A DNA stretch of 64,000 bases from Amycolatopsis sp. NBC_00345 (GCF_036116635.1 NZ_CP107995.1:4588001-4652000); one strand, 5' to 3'. Shown: positions 1-9,994, numbered from the stretch's first letter. Program-made: numbers and translations. The notes: generated by a model from the letters alone, not told the origin.

Positions 1-52
1 CGATCACCACCACGGCGACCACGACGATGACAACGATCAGCCATGTGGGCAT
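1..52 (-). CDS. N-terminal fragment of a membrane protein, cut by the window edge
   Basis: Reading leftwards from an ATG at 50-52, the frame gives MPTWLIVVIVVVAVVVI and then leaves the window. A good ribosome binding site (AAGGAG on the minus strand, around 60-67) sits just upstream. The visible part is almost entirely a hydrophobic helix, so this is a membrane-anchored protein or one with an uncleaved signal anchor. Too little is visible to name a family. Confidence 0.6.
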   Translation of the reverse strand, partial: MPTWLIVVIVVVAVVVI

Positions 53-334
53 CGCACGAACTCCTTCTCGGTGTTGTCGAAGCCCCCCGTCGGCTGCCGG
101 ATTCCCCTTGGCGCGGCGCGGAAACGCGAATCACCGTCAGGCCAAGTGTTTTCGGCCGAGTGGCCGTACCGGCGCCGCCGGATGCGGTACCGTCGAGTCA
201 ACAGTGCCGTTCGTTACCAATCCGACGGCAGCCACGGCGGAAACGGGTTCTCCGAGCAGATCGGCTGCAGCCCGTCTCCGCCTACTTTCGTCGGATTAGT
301 AACAGCGCGAACCCGGCGAATCGGGAGGACCACC

Positions 335-502
335 GTGCACCAGGGCTTGGGCTTCGGCCCGGCGGCGCTCGCCGTGCTGCCGGGGTCCGGCGGCGCCGCC
401 GGGATTCCCATCCCCGGCTGGGTGAGCGCGCTCATCGCCGCGGTCTGCGCGGTCTCCGCCGTGGTGGTCCTGCTGCTGATCGCGCGCAACCGCCGCCGGT
501 GA
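335..502 (+). CDS. Small single-pass membrane protein, 55 aa
   Basis: A GTG start at 335 follows a GGGAGG ribosome binding site at 323-328. The 55-residue product has a Gly/Ala-rich start, one strongly hydrophobic segment (about residues 28-50, ending VVVLLLIA) and a basic tail RNRRR that predicts a cytoplasmic C terminus. It does not resemble a family I can name. It ends 3 bases before the stop of the convergent VOC gene. The size, binding site and clear topology make a real small gene likely, but function is unknown. Confidence 0.5.
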   Translation: MHQGLGFGPAALAVLPGSGGAAGIPIPGWVSALIAAVCAVSAVVVLLLIARNRRR

Positions 503-505
503 GGC

Positions 506-889
506 TCAGCGCAGGTACCGGCTCACCTCGATGAGGTTCTCGTCCGGGTCGCGGAAGTAGACGCTGAGGATCGGCCCGGCCGCGCCGGTGCGCTCCACCG
601 GCCCCTCCTCCACCGGCACGCCCGCGCGGGCGAGGTCTTCCTGCACCTCGTCGAGCGTGTCCGTCGTGATGAGACAGAGATCGGCGCTGCCCGGGGTCGG
701 GCGCCGGGCCTTCGGCTCGAACTCGTGGCCGGCCTGGTGCAGGTTGATCTTGCTGCGGCCGAAGACCAGCGCCTTGCGCCCGCCCTTGAACGTCACCTCG
801 GCCATGCCGAGCACCCGCGTGTAGAACGCGACGGTGGCGCCGACGTCCGCGACGGTGAGCACGAGGTGGTCCAGGCGGTCGATGCGCAT
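506..889 (-). CDS. VOC (glyoxalase/bleomycin-resistance fold) family protein, 127 aa
   Basis: This is a single vicinal-oxygen-chelate domain protein. It opens with IDRLDHLVLTVADV and closes with YFRDPDENLIEVSRY, the typical first and last beta strands of the fold with the metal-ligand His near the start and Glu near the end. The length matches single-domain members, which work as dimers. Relatives include glyoxalases, extradiol dioxygenases and antibiotic-binding proteins, so the substrate cannot be inferred. The frame is open further upstream, but homology begins at MRIDRL, so the start at 889 was chosen. Confidence 0.85.
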   Translation of the reverse strand: MRIDRLDHLVLTVADVGATVAFYTRVLGMAEVTFKGGRKALVFGRSKINLHQAGHEFEPKARRPTPGSADLCLITTDTLDEVQEDLARAGVPVEEGPVERTGAAGPILSVYFRDPDENLIEVSRYLR

Positions 890-981
890 CAAGGATCCTT
901 TCGGTCGAAGCCTGCCGGCCGGTCCGCGCCGGGCCGCGCGGGTGCGAGCGCCGGCCCGCGGTGCTGGTCCGCGGGGCCGGC

Positions 982-1410
982 TCAGGCGCGGGTGAAACGC
1001 GTGGTGATCACGTGGTCCTTGACCGGTCCGGTGACCACCCATTCCTGGCGCCAGCGGCCGGAGTCGAGCACGGCGTACTCACCGCGGTAGACGTCGTCGC
1101 GGCAGGGGTGGCCGGTGGCCCACGCGCCGGTGCTCAGGTCGAGGTCGTGGAAGAACCCGCCGTGGTCGAAGTGCACCGCGGCCCTGGCCCCGCCCGCCGG
1201 GTGGTAGAGCAGGGTGCGGCTCATCGGGCCGGTGTAGGCGCCGAGCCGCATGCGGCCGGTCTCGCGGTAGACGAGCACGCCGTCCTCCAGCGCGAAGACC
1301 GCCTCGCCGTCCGCCGTGCCCATCGGCTCGCCGTCGGTGGCCACGATGTCGCGCGACAGCCGCCAAGCGCCGGCGAAGTGCGCCGTGAAGTCGGTGATCG
1401 CGAAGTGCAC
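982..1410 (-). CDS. DUF6314 family protein
   Basis: The sequence has the DUF6314 pattern: a short N-terminal strand with AGAWRLSRDI, a YRETGRMRLG segment, FFHDLDLSTG, HPCRDDVYRGEY and a final WRQEWVVTGP block. These are small lipocalin-like beta proteins of unknown role, common in actinobacteria. GTG at 1408-1410 was chosen because it gives about 142 aa, close to the family length. The frame also continues to an ATG at 1503, but that extra sequence looks non-coding. It is convergent with recQ's promoter side and shows no operon partner. Confidence 0.7.
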   Translation of the reverse strand: MHFAITDFTAHFAGAWRLSRDIVATDGEPMGTADGEAVFALEDGVLVYRETGRMRLGAYTGPMSRTLLYHPAGGARAAVHFDHGGFFHDLDLSTGAWATGHPCRDDVYRGEYAVLDSGRWRQEWVVTGPVKDHVITTRFTRA

Positions 1411-1574
1411 CCGGCCATTCTGCGCCCGCGGCCGTAGTCCCGTCCGCCCGAACGGGCATGGATCACAGAACCGCCCACCACGGAGGGTCACCCACGACGT
1501 CATGAGCGGGACACTCGTGCCAGGACGGCCAGGGCGGCCGCGCGCTGTCGGACCCCCGGCCTAGAATCGGCCGG

Positions 1575-3419
1575 GTGGCTCACCCCGACACGGCCATCGC
1601 GGCCGCCCCCACGTCTGCGCTCGAAACCCTGCACCGGGTCTTCGGCTACGACGCCTTCCGCGGCGATCAAGCGGAGATCGTCGAGCACGTGATCTCCGGC
1701 GGCGACGCGCTGGTGCTCATGCCCACCGGTGGCGGGAAGTCGTTGTGCTATCAGATTCCCGCGCTCGTGCGGCCCGGCGTCGGCGTGGTGATCTCGCCGC
1801 TGATCGCGCTGATGCAGGACCAGGTCGACGCGCTGCGAAACCTCGGCGTGCGCGCGGGTTTCCTCAACTCCACGCAGGATTTCGCCGAGCGGCAGCGCGT
1901 CGAGGACGCGTTCGTCTCCGGTGACCTCGACGTGCTCTACCTGGCGCCGGAGCGGCTTTCGGTCGACGCGACCGTGCGGCTGCTCGACCGGGGCAAGATC
2001 TCGCTGTTCGCCATCGACGAGGCGCACTGCGTGTCCCAGTGGGGCCACGACTTCCGGCCCGACTACCTGATGCTGTCGTCGCTGCACGAGCGCTGGCCGG
2101 ACGTGCCGCGCATGGCGCTGACCGCCACCGCCACCGAGTCCACGCACAAGGAGATCTCCGCGCGGCTGAACCTCGACGGCGCGAAGCACTTCGTCGCGAG
2201 CTTCGACCGGCCGAACATCCAGTACCGGATCGTCGGCAAGGCCTCGCCGCAGAAGCAGCTGCTGGAGCTGCTGCGCACCGAGCACAAGGGCGACGCGGGC
2301 ATCGTCTACTGCCTGTCCCGCGCTTCGGTGGAGAAGACCGCTGATTTCCTGGTGCAGAACGGAATCCCGGCGGTGCCGTACCACGCGGGGCTGGACAAGC
2401 GCGTCCGCGCGAGGAACCAGTCGCGGTTCCTGCGCGAGGACGGGCTGGTGGTGGTCGCCACGATCGCGTTCGGGATGGGCATCGACAAACCCGACGTCCG
2501 CTTCGTCGCGCACCTCGACCTGCCGAAGTCCGTGGAGGGCTACTACCAGGAGACCGGCCGCGCGGGCCGCGACGGGCTGCCGTCCACCGCGTGGCTGGCC
2601 TACGGGCTGCAGGACGTGGTGCAGCAGCGCAAGATGATCGACAACTCCGAGGGCGACGAGGCGCACCGGCGGCGCCAGGCGGCGCACCTGAACGCGATGC
2701 TGGCGCTGTGCGAGACGGTCGAGTGCCGCCGGGTGCAGATCCTCAACTACTTCGGCCAGGCCGGCGAGCCCTGCGGCAACTGCGACACCTGCCTGACCCC
2801 GCCGGAGCAGTGGGACGGCACGATCCCGGCGCAGAAACTGCTCTCCACCGTCGTCCGGCTGCGCAACGAGCGCCGGCAGAGTTTCGGCGCCGGGCAGATC
2901 ACCGACATCCTGCTGGGCAAGACCACGCCGAAGGTCACGCAGTTCCAGCACGAGACGCTCAAGGTGTTCGGCATCGGCACCGAGCTGAAGGAGCCGGAGT
3001 GGCGCGCGGTCGTGCGGCAGCTGCTGGCCCAGGGCCTGCTGGCGGTCGAGGGCGACTACGGCTCGCTGGTGCTGACCGAGGCCAGCGCGGAGGTGCTGAA
3101 CGGCGCGCGGAAGGTCATGCTGCGGCGCGAGCCGGAGCGCGCGGCCGCCGCCCGCTCGTCGCGGACCCGCAGCAAGGCCGCCGTGGTGGAGCTGCCGCAG
3201 GAGGCGGCGCCGTTGTTCGAGCGGCTGCGGGCCTGGCGGGCCGCCACGGCCAAGGAACAGGGCGTCCCGGCGTACGTGATCTTCCACGACGCGACGCTGC
3301 GCCAGATCGCGACGGAGCGGCCCGGGTCGCTGGAGGCGCTCGGGACGGTCAGCGGGGTCGGCGAGAACAAGCTGGCCAAATACGGCGAAGGGGTGCTGGC
3401 TTCGCTCGCCGAGGAGTAA
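1575..3419 (+). CDS. recQ: ATP-dependent DNA helicase RecQ, 614 aa
   Basis: RecQ unwinds DNA 3' to 5' during recombinational repair and fork restart. The protein shows all expected parts in order: the helicase Walker A (MPTGGGKSLCYQ, about residues 50-60), the DEAH-type motif II followed by the RecQ aromatic loop (FAIDEAHCVSQWGHDFRPDY), motif VI (YYQETGRAGRDG), a Cys4 zinc site in the RQC region (C-RRVQILNYF then GEPCGNCDTC), a winged helix, and an HRDC domain at the C terminus. Length is normal for the long bacterial form. The start is GTG at 1575. It is monocistronic here, with a terminator-like hairpin just after the stop. Confidence 0.96.
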   Translation: MAHPDTAIAAAPTSALETLHRVFGYDAFRGDQAEIVEHVISGGDALVLMPTGGGKSLCYQIPALVRPGVGVVISPLIALMQDQVDALRNLGVRAGFLNSTQDFAERQRVEDAFVSGDLDVLYLAPERLSVDATVRLLDRGKISLFAIDEAHCVSQWGHDFRPDYLMLSSLHERWPDVPRMALTATATESTHKEISARLNLDGAKHFVASFDRPNIQYRIVGKASPQKQLLELLRTEHKGDAGIVYCLSRASVEKTADFLVQNGIPAVPYHAGLDKRVRARNQSRFLREDGLVVVATIAFGMGIDKPDVRFVAHLDLPKSVEGYYQETGRAGRDGLPSTAWLAYGLQDVVQQRKMIDNSEGDEAHRRRQAAHLNAMLALCETVECRRVQILNYFGQAGEPCGNCDTCLTPPEQWDGTIPAQKLLSTVVRLRNERRQSFGAGQITDILLGKTTPKVTQFQHETLKVFGIGTELKEPEWRAVVRQLLAQGLLAVEGDYGSLVLTEASAEVLNGARKVMLRREPERAAAARSSRTRSKAAVVELPQEAAPLFERLRAWRAATAKEQGVPAYVIFHDATLRQIATERPGSLEALGTVSGVGENKLAKYGEGVLASLAEE

Positions 3420-3420
3420 G

Positions 3421-3444
3421 CGCCGCCGGTCTCGACCGGGGGCG
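3421..3444 (+). terminator. Hairpin after recQ
   Basis: Two bases after the recQ stop, CGCCGCCGGT and ACCGGGGGCG pair across a CTCG loop with a single mismatch. There is no U-tract, which is common for actinobacterial terminators. It separates recQ from the alditol oxidase gene. Confidence 0.5.
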
Positions 3445-3490
3445 TGGGTAGGGTCGGAAACCGGGATCCCGGACAGCAGGAGGCACCTCG

Positions 3491-4813
<1,323 letters not shown>

Positions 4814-5560
4814 TCAGAACTGGTTCTCGCCGCCGTCGATGTCCAGGTTCGCGCCGAGGATGAAACTGCTGTCGGCGGAGGCGAGGAAGGCCACCGCGGC
4901 GGCGATCTCCTCCGGGCGCCCCATCCGGCCGATCGGCACTCCCGCGGCGAGTTCCGTCTTGGCGGCGGCCGCGTTCGCCTCGCCGACGACCCGGTCGATG
5001 CCCGGGGTGTCGATCGCGCCCGGCGAGACCGTGTTGACCCGGATGCCCCGGTCCTTCAGCTCGTTGGCCCAGGTTCGCGCGAGCGACCGGATCGCCGCCT
5101 TGGACGCCGAGTACAGGCCGTAGGTCGCCCAGCCGTCGTCGGCGCGGATGGAGGCGTTGAGGATCACCGACGCGTCCGGGTTGAACAGGGGCAACGCCTT
5201 CTGCACGGTCAGCCAGGTGCCCCGGACGTTGATGCCGAAGATCTCGTCGTACTGCGCCACCGTGGCCTGCTCCAGCGGCGCGAACGACGCGGTGGCCGCG
5301 TTGGCGAACAGCACGTCCAGGCCCCGGCCGCGGTCGCGGACCGCGTCGTACAGCCGGTCCAGGTCGGCCGGATCCGCGATGTCACCCGGCACCGCGATGG
5401 CCGCCGGCCCGATCGACGCGGCGGCCGCGTCCAGCTCGGCCTTGCGCCGGCCGACCAGGAACACGTACGCGCCCTCAGCCGCCAGCCGGGCCGCGGTCGC
5501 CCGTCCGATCCCGGTGGCGGCGCCGGTGACGACGGCGGTCTTGCCCTCGAGCGTTCCCAT
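4814..5560 (-). CDS. Short-chain dehydrogenase/reductase, 248 aa
   Basis: A classical NAD(P)-dependent SDR. The cofactor motif is TGAATGIGRA near residue 12, followed by the NAA-type motif (FANAATASF), the catalytic Ser, and YSASK (Tyr-x-x-x-Lys) near residue 150, then the usual SPGAIDTPG. Length is standard. The best relatives are TetR-controlled oxidoreductases of unknown substrate. It is divergent from a TetR gene, and its promoter contains one of the two inverted operator copies described at 5579-5636, so it is almost certainly the regulator's target. Confidence 0.9.
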   Translation of the reverse strand: MGTLEGKTAVVTGAATGIGRATAARLAAEGAYVFLVGRRKAELDAAAASIGPAAIAVPGDIADPADLDRLYDAVRDRGRGLDVLFANAATASFAPLEQATVAQYDEIFGINVRGTWLTVQKALPLFNPDASVILNASIRADDGWATYGLYSASKAAIRSLARTWANELKDRGIRVNTVSPGAIDTPGIDRVVGEANAAAAKTELAAGVPIGRMGRPEEIAAAVAFLASADSSFILGANLDIDGGENQF

Positions 5561-5578
5561 GTGCGGAGCTCCCCTTAG

Positions 5579-5636
5579 TTCGGTATCGATCGGTACTTAA
5601 GTCGACCGTAGCACTTCCGGACCGATCGGTACCGAA
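5579..5636. promoter_or_regulatory. Paired TetR operators between SDR and regulator
   Basis: TTCGGTATCGATCGGT at 5579-5594 recurs as its inverse complement at 5621-5636 with one mismatch. The core ACCGATCGGT at 5621-5630 is itself a perfect palindrome. The two copies sit in the short divergent space, one near each start codon. This is the expected layout for a TetR repressor that controls both itself and the SDR gene. Confidence 0.75.
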
Positions 5637-5654
5637 GGGGTAGAATCCCCGGGG

Positions 5655-6263
5655 ATGGGATCCGCTGAGAAAACTCCGATGGGCCGGCCCCGCGGCTTCG
5701 ACGCCGACGAGGCCCTCGAGCGAGCCATGCTCGTGTTCTGGGAACAGGGTTACGAAGGCGCCAGCCTCACCGATCTGACCGGCGCCATGGGCATCACCCG
5801 CACCAGCATGTACGCGGCTTTCGGCAACAAAGAAGAGCTGTTTCGCAAGGCCATGCAGAGGTACGCCGAGGGCCCCGCCGCCTACGCGGTCCGGGCACTG
5901 GAGGAGCCGACCGCCCGGCAGGTGGCCACGGCGTTCCTCACCGGCTCGGTCCGCACGACCACCCGCCCCGGCTGTCCCGCCGGATGCCTGGCCGTGCAGG
6001 GTTCTCTGGCGGCCGGCGACCTCGGGCGCCCGGCCCGCGACACACTTGTCGCCTGGCGCGACGAAGCCCGCTCACGCCTGAGCGACCGCTTCCGGCAGGC
6101 CGTCGACGACGGCGACCTGCCACCGGAGACCGACACCGGACTGCTCGCCCGCTACCTCATGACCGTGTCGAACGGCATCGCCGTCCAAGCCGCCGGCGGC
6201 GCCGCTCGCGAGGAACTCCAGCAGGTGGCCGACGCGGCGCTGCGAAACTGGCCACCCGCCTGA
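5655..6263 (+). CDS. TetR/AcrR family transcriptional repressor, 202 aa
   Basis: The N terminus is a TetR helix-turn-helix: GRPRGFDADEALERAM, then GASLTDLTGAMGITRTSMYAAFGNKEELFRKA at about residues 35-65. The C-terminal helical domain contains PGCPAGCLAVQG, typical of the TetR_C subgroup that includes repressors of reductases and quinone- or electrophile-responsive genes; the two Cys in GCPAGC could sense reactive compounds (inference). It is divergently arranged with the SDR gene, sharing the paired operators. ATG at 5655 begins the protein within 20 bases of the second operator, so binding would also block its own expression. Confidence 0.9.
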   Translation: MGSAEKTPMGRPRGFDADEALERAMLVFWEQGYEGASLTDLTGAMGITRTSMYAAFGNKEELFRKAMQRYAEGPAAYAVRALEEPTARQVATAFLTGSVRTTTRPGCPAGCLAVQGSLAAGDLGRPARDTLVAWRDEARSRLSDRFRQAVDDGDLPPETDTGLLARYLMTVSNGIAVQAAGGAAREELQQVADAALRNWPPA

Positions 6264-6284
6264 CTGTGCCGTCCGACAGTGCTG

Positions 6285-6491
6285 TCAGTGCCCGGGACGG
6301 GGCTTGGTGACGTCGCTGACCTTGCGGACCGCGCCACTGAGCTGGCTGTGGTACTTGCCCTTGGTCTTCTCGTCAACGAAGGTGGCGGCCTTGCCCACGA
6401 CCTGGTTGACCTTCTCCGGGTTCTTCCGCGCATAGGACTGGACGACGCCCGCCGCGCCCGCCAGGATGGCCAGCCGTTTCATCATTGCCAT
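6285..6491 (-). CDS. Small MT0933-like (putative antitoxin) protein, 68 aa
   Basis: A basic 68-residue protein beginning MAMMKRLAILAGAAG, with a good GGGAGGA ribosome binding site. The second half, FVDEKTKGKYHSQLSGAVRKV, resembles the VDKKTGGKY pattern of the actinobacterial MT0933-like antitoxin family. No toxin gene is adjacent, and these small amphipathic proteins are common without one, so the antitoxin label is weak. It is convergent with the TetR gene and divergent from the deaminase gene. An alternative upstream start would add 17 residues but has no binding site. Confidence 0.6.
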   Translation of the reverse strand: MAMMKRLAILAGAAGVVQSYARKNPEKVNQVVGKAATFVDEKTKGKYHSQLSGAVRKVSDVTKPRPGH

Positions 6492-6578
6492 GAGTGATCC
6501 TCCCGTTGTCTCTCGCCCGTTCAACGCCCGGCGGATACCCACGGTTCCCGGAAGCCGAACATTCCGGACATCGCCGCC

Positions 6579-6628
6579 GTGCCGAGATCAGCTGTGCCGA
6601 GATCAACCGACTGTGCCCATATCAACCG
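6579..6628 (+). repeat. Three short direct repeats upstream of the deaminase-like gene
   Basis: GTGCCGAGATCA occurs at 6579 and again at 6594, followed by a diverged copy GTGCCCATATCAACCG at 6613. Spacing is 15 then 19 bases. The array lies in the divergent promoter region between the small protein and the deaminase-like gene, so it could be a regulator site. No regulator gene is adjacent. Confidence 0.5.
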
Positions 6629-6672
6629 AAAACGACGCGACCTCGCGGCGCCGCCCCGGCATGATCACCGGC

Positions 6673-7656
6673 ATGCACGACCTCGCCGCCCTTCCCAAGG
6701 CCCACCTGCACGTCCACCTCGAAAGCACCGTGCGCCCCGGCACGCTGCGCGAACTGGCCGACGCCAACGGCGTGTCCCTACCCGGTGAAACGCCGGTGTT
6801 CGACGGGTTCCGCGCGTTCGCCGACTACAACTCGCTGATCCGCGCGTGCCTGCGCCGGCCGGAGGACTTCGAGCGGGTCGCCCGGGAGTTCTGCGAAGAC
6901 GAGTTCACACAGGGCACGCGGTACGCCGAGGTGACCTTCACCGCCGCGTCCCACGGGGAACGGCTGGGGGACCTGGAGATGCCGCTGGTATCCGTCCTCA
7001 AAGGACTGTCCGAAGGCGGCGCGCGCACCGGCCTCGAGTGGCGCGTGCTGCTCGACCACTCACGACGGCGGCCGGTGGAGCGGGCCGAGCGGACGCTGGA
7101 CCTCGCGCTCCGCCACGAGGGCGTGGTGGGCCTCGGGCTGGCCGGCGAGGAGCGGCACCCGCTGAAGCCGTTCGCGGCCGTCTTCGACCGGGCCCGCGAG
7201 GCCAGCCTGCACCTCGTCCACCACGCCGGGGAGGACGCCGGGCCCGAAAGCATCCGCGAGGCCCTCGACCTCGGCCACAGCGAGCGGCTCGGCCACGGGA
7301 TCCGGATCCTGGAGGACGACGCACTGGTCGCCGAGGTGCGCGAGCGCGGCGTCGCGCTGGAGGTCTGCCCGTCGTCGAACGTCACGCTCGGGCTGGTGCC
7401 CTCGCTCGCCGCGCACCCGCTCCCCCGGCTCGTCGACGCCGGTCTGGCTGTCACGCTGAACACCGACGTGCCGTCGGTCACCGGCACCACGCTCACCGAC
7501 GAGTTCACCCTCGCCCGCGCCGCTTTCGGCTACGACGACACCCGCCTGGCCGCGATCGCCGCCGCGGGCGTCACCGCCTCCTTCGCGCCCGAGGCCACGA
7601 AAACGGCGCTGCACAAGGAGATCTCGGCCTGGCTCACACCGGGAGCAGGCGCGTGA
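6673..7656 (+). CDS. Adenosine deaminase family hydrolase with altered active site
   Basis: Metal-dependent purine deaminase fold. Zinc ligands are visible: HVH at residues 13-15, HHAGED (His and the catalytic Glu of HAGE), and ERLGHGIRI (His). The last motif reads LNTDVPS, whereas adenosine deaminases read NTDDP. The first Asp binds metal; the second, which contacts the purine N7, is Val here. LES also replaces the usual LDG after the HxH motif. The enzyme is therefore likely catalytic, but its substrate may not be adenosine. ATG at 6673 was preferred because homology starts at once; an ATG at 6661 is also possible. It overlaps the tail of the convergent VWA gene by 23 bases. Confidence 0.8.
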   Translation: MHDLAALPKAHLHVHLESTVRPGTLRELADANGVSLPGETPVFDGFRAFADYNSLIRACLRRPEDFERVAREFCEDEFTQGTRYAEVTFTAASHGERLGDLEMPLVSVLKGLSEGGARTGLEWRVLLDHSRRRPVERAERTLDLALRHEGVVGLGLAGEERHPLKPFAAVFDRAREASLHLVHHAGEDAGPESIREALDLGHSERLGHGIRILEDDALVAEVRERGVALEVCPSSNVTLGLVPSLAAHPLPRLVDAGLAVTLNTDVPSVTGTTLTDEFTLARAAFGYDDTRLAAIAAAGVTASFAPEATKTALHKEISAWLTPGAGA

Positions 7657-9013
7657 CGAGGGTGCTCAGCTGCTGCACCGTGCGGCACTCGTGCATCTCG
7701 ACCAGCTCGGCGTAGGCGAGCGCGGCCGAGTCGCCCGTGGACCACAGCGCGCGGCGCTCCGGGTTGAGCCAGAACACGTGCCGGGCGCGGTCGCGGACGG
7801 CCCGGAGCGCGTCGAGGTTCGGGTCGCCGCCGTTGGTGCGGGCGTCGCCGAGCACGAGCACGGAGGTGCGCGGGCCGACGGCGTCGAGCCAGCGGTCCGC
7901 GAACTGGCCGAGCGCGCCGCCGTAATCGCTGTGCCCGTCCCAGCGCACCACGGCCGCCTCGCTCAGGATGCGCGCGCCGAGGTGCTCCGGGTCGGCCGTG
8001 CCGGTGGTGACCAGGTGCGTGACCTCGTCGGTGCTGTCGACGAACGCGAACACCCGGATCTTGCTGAACTGATCACGTAATGCCTGCACCAGCAGCATGG
8101 TGAAGTTCGCGAACCCCGCCACCGAGCCGGACAGGTCGCACAGCAGCACGATCTCCGGCCGTCCGGGCCGGCGGTGCCGGTACGCCGGGCGCAGCGGCAC
8201 TCCCCCGGTCGTCAGCGAGCGGCGCAACGTCCGCCGCAGGTCGATCTGCCCGCGCGTGGTGCGCTTGCGCCGCGCCGCCAGCCGAGTGGCGAGCTTGCGT
8301 GACAGCGGCTGCACGGTCCGGCGCAGCTCGGCCAGCTGCGCGCGGCTGGCGATGAGGAAGTCGACGCGGTCGGCGGCGGGCGCGATGGCGTGTTTCGCGA
8401 CCCGCTCGCGGCCCCGGACCTCCGCCGCCCGGCGGCGGGCCTCCGTGCGTACCTGGCCGCGGAAACCCTCGACGCGGCGGCGGATCTCGTCCCGCGTGAG
8501 CCGGTCGGTGAAAGCCTCCTCGGTCTCAGCGCCGCTGCCCGCCCGCATGGCCGCGAGCACCCGCGTGATCAACGTCTGCGGCTGGAGCCGGTCGAGCGTC
8601 TGGTGTGCGGAGAAGCCGCCGCCCGGCCCGGACCCGGCGCCGTACTGGCCGAGCATGTCGACCGCGAGCCCGGCGAGCTGCGCCAGCGTCTGCTGGTCGC
8701 CCTCGGCGAGCGCGGCGCCCAGCGCGTCCCGCAGCTGTTCGAGGTCCCGCGGCCGGTCCTCGCGTGCCAGCTCCGGCACCCCGACCCCGGCCGGGAAGTA
8801 CAGGTCGAACGCGGCGTCGAACACCGCCCGCTGCCCGTCCCGGCGCACGAGCGCGGCGGCGAGCCCCTCGCGGACCAGCTCCCGGTCGTCGAACCCGAGC
8901 ACCTCCAGCGCGGCCGCCGCGTCGACGGTCTCGCTCGGCCCGGCCGGGATGCCCTGCGCCCGCAGTGCCCGCACGAAGCCGGTCAGCCGCTCCGTGACGC
9001 CGGGCGCGGTCAC
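7634..9013 (-). CDS. VWA domain protein, CoxE-like, 459 aa
   Basis: The C-terminal half holds a von Willebrand factor A domain with a MIDAS motif, DLSGSVAGF (DxSxS), and TSVLVLGDART further on. The N-terminal half is the helical region found in CoxE-like proteins. These act with a MoxR AAA+ ATPase as a chaperone pair that inserts metals or remodels target complexes. The start overlaps the stop of the upstream moxR gene by four bases, confirming the pair. In other bacteria the pair often matures molybdenum hydroxylases; one such enzyme lies 24 kb away in this window, but a link is only speculation. Confidence 0.88.
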   Translation of the reverse strand: MTAPGVTERLTGFVRALRAQGIPAGPSETVDAAAALEVLGFDDRELVREGLAAALVRRDGQRAVFDAAFDLYFPAGVGVPELAREDRPRDLEQLRDALGAALAEGDQQTLAQLAGLAVDMLGQYGAGSGPGGGFSAHQTLDRLQPQTLITRVLAAMRAGSGAETEEAFTDRLTRDEIRRRVEGFRGQVRTEARRRAAEVRGRERVAKHAIAPAADRVDFLIASRAQLAELRRTVQPLSRKLATRLAARRKRTTRGQIDLRRTLRRSLTTGGVPLRPAYRHRRPGRPEIVLLCDLSGSVAGFANFTMLLVQALRDQFSKIRVFAFVDSTDEVTHLVTTGTADPEHLGARILSEAAVVRWDGHSDYGGALGQFADRWLDAVGPRTSVLVLGDARTNGGDPNLDALRAVRDRARHVFWLNPERRALWSTGDSAALAYAELVEMHECRTVQQLSTLVTRLLPV

Positions 9014-9891
9014 GACGCGTCCAGCACCTGGTCGAGTTTCAGCCCGGCCCCGGCCTTGACGATGTCGTCCTGGTGCTTGAGCACGACGCCGAGGCTCTCC
9101 CGCACCACCTGCTCGTCAAGCGTGCCGGAGCCCAGCTCCAGCAGGGTGCGCGCCCAGTCGATGGTCTCCGCCACGGACGGCAGCTTCCGCAGGTCCATCG
9201 CCCGCAGCGCGGCGATCACGCGGACCACGGAATCGGCCAGCGCGGCGTTGATGCCCGGCACCTTGAGCCGGACGATCTCGCGTTCCAGCTCCTCGTCGGG
9301 GAAGCCGATGTGCAGGAACAGGCAGCGCCGCCGCAGGGCCTCGGACAGCTCGCGCGTGGCGTTCGAGGTCAGCACCACGAACGGCTCCCGCGTCGCGGTG
9401 ATCGTGCCCAGCTCGGGGACGGTGACCTGGAAGTCGCCCAGCACCTCCAGCAGCAGGCCCTCGACCTCCATGTCGGCCTTGTCGGTCTCGTCGATCAGCA
9501 GCACGGTCGGCTCGGTGCCGGAGATGGCCGTGAGCAGCGGGCGGCGCAGCAGGAACTCCTCGCCGAAGATGTCGGTGCGCGCGTCTTCCCACGTCTCTTC
9601 GCGGCCGGCGGTGATGCGCAGCAGCTGTTTGGCGTGGTTCCACTCGTACAGCGCGCGGGCCTCGTCGATGCCCTCGTAACACTGCAGCCGCACCAGCCGC
9701 GAGCCACTCACCGCGGCGACGGCCTTCGCCAGCTCGGTTTTCCCGACCCCCGCCGGCCCTTCGACCAGCAACGGCTTACCCAGCCGATCAGCGAGGAACA
9801 CGGTGGTCGCCACCGCCGTCGACGCGAGATAGCCGGCCTCGGCCAGCTTCGCCGACACGTCGTCGACGGAGGAGAAGAACCCGGTACCCAC
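9010..9891 (-). CDS. MoxR-type AAA+ ATPase, 293 aa
   Basis: Single AAA+ module with Walker A GPAGVGKTEL, Walker B LLIDETDKAD, a sensor Asn in VLTSNATRELSEAL, and the arginine-finger region LRRRCLFLHIGFP. Length is typical for the MoxR proper subfamily. MoxR proteins work as hexameric chaperones with VWA partners. GTG at 9891 is preceded by AGGAGG at 9897-9902. It is the first gene of a two-gene operon with the CoxE-like gene. A five-base inverted repeat (TAAGC-GGTT-GCTTA, 9901-9914) overlaps the leader and could be a small regulatory hairpin. Confidence 0.92.
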   Translation of the reverse strand: MGTGFFSSVDDVSAKLAEAGYLASTAVATTVFLADRLGKPLLVEGPAGVGKTELAKAVAAVSGSRLVRLQCYEGIDEARALYEWNHAKQLLRITAGREETWEDARTDIFGEEFLLRRPLLTAISGTEPTVLLIDETDKADMEVEGLLLEVLGDFQVTVPELGTITATREPFVVLTSNATRELSEALRRRCLFLHIGFPDEELEREIVRLKVPGINAALADSVVRVIAALRAMDLRKLPSVAETIDWARTLLELGSGTLDEQVVRESLGVVLKHQDDIVKAGAGLKLDQVLDAS

Positions 9892-9994
9892 GTGACCTCC
9901 TAAGCGGTTGCTTACGGGTCATTATGCGGGACACCTCCCCACCCGGGTCCGGCCAGCGCCTCGCGGTCACGACCGGCACGGGTGTACCGGAGTC

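Noticed and set aside
1500..3287. Long open frame antisense to recQ
   Set aside because: High-GC shadow frame with repetitive Arg/Gly/Val/Asp content and no domain. The recQ frame shows every family motif.
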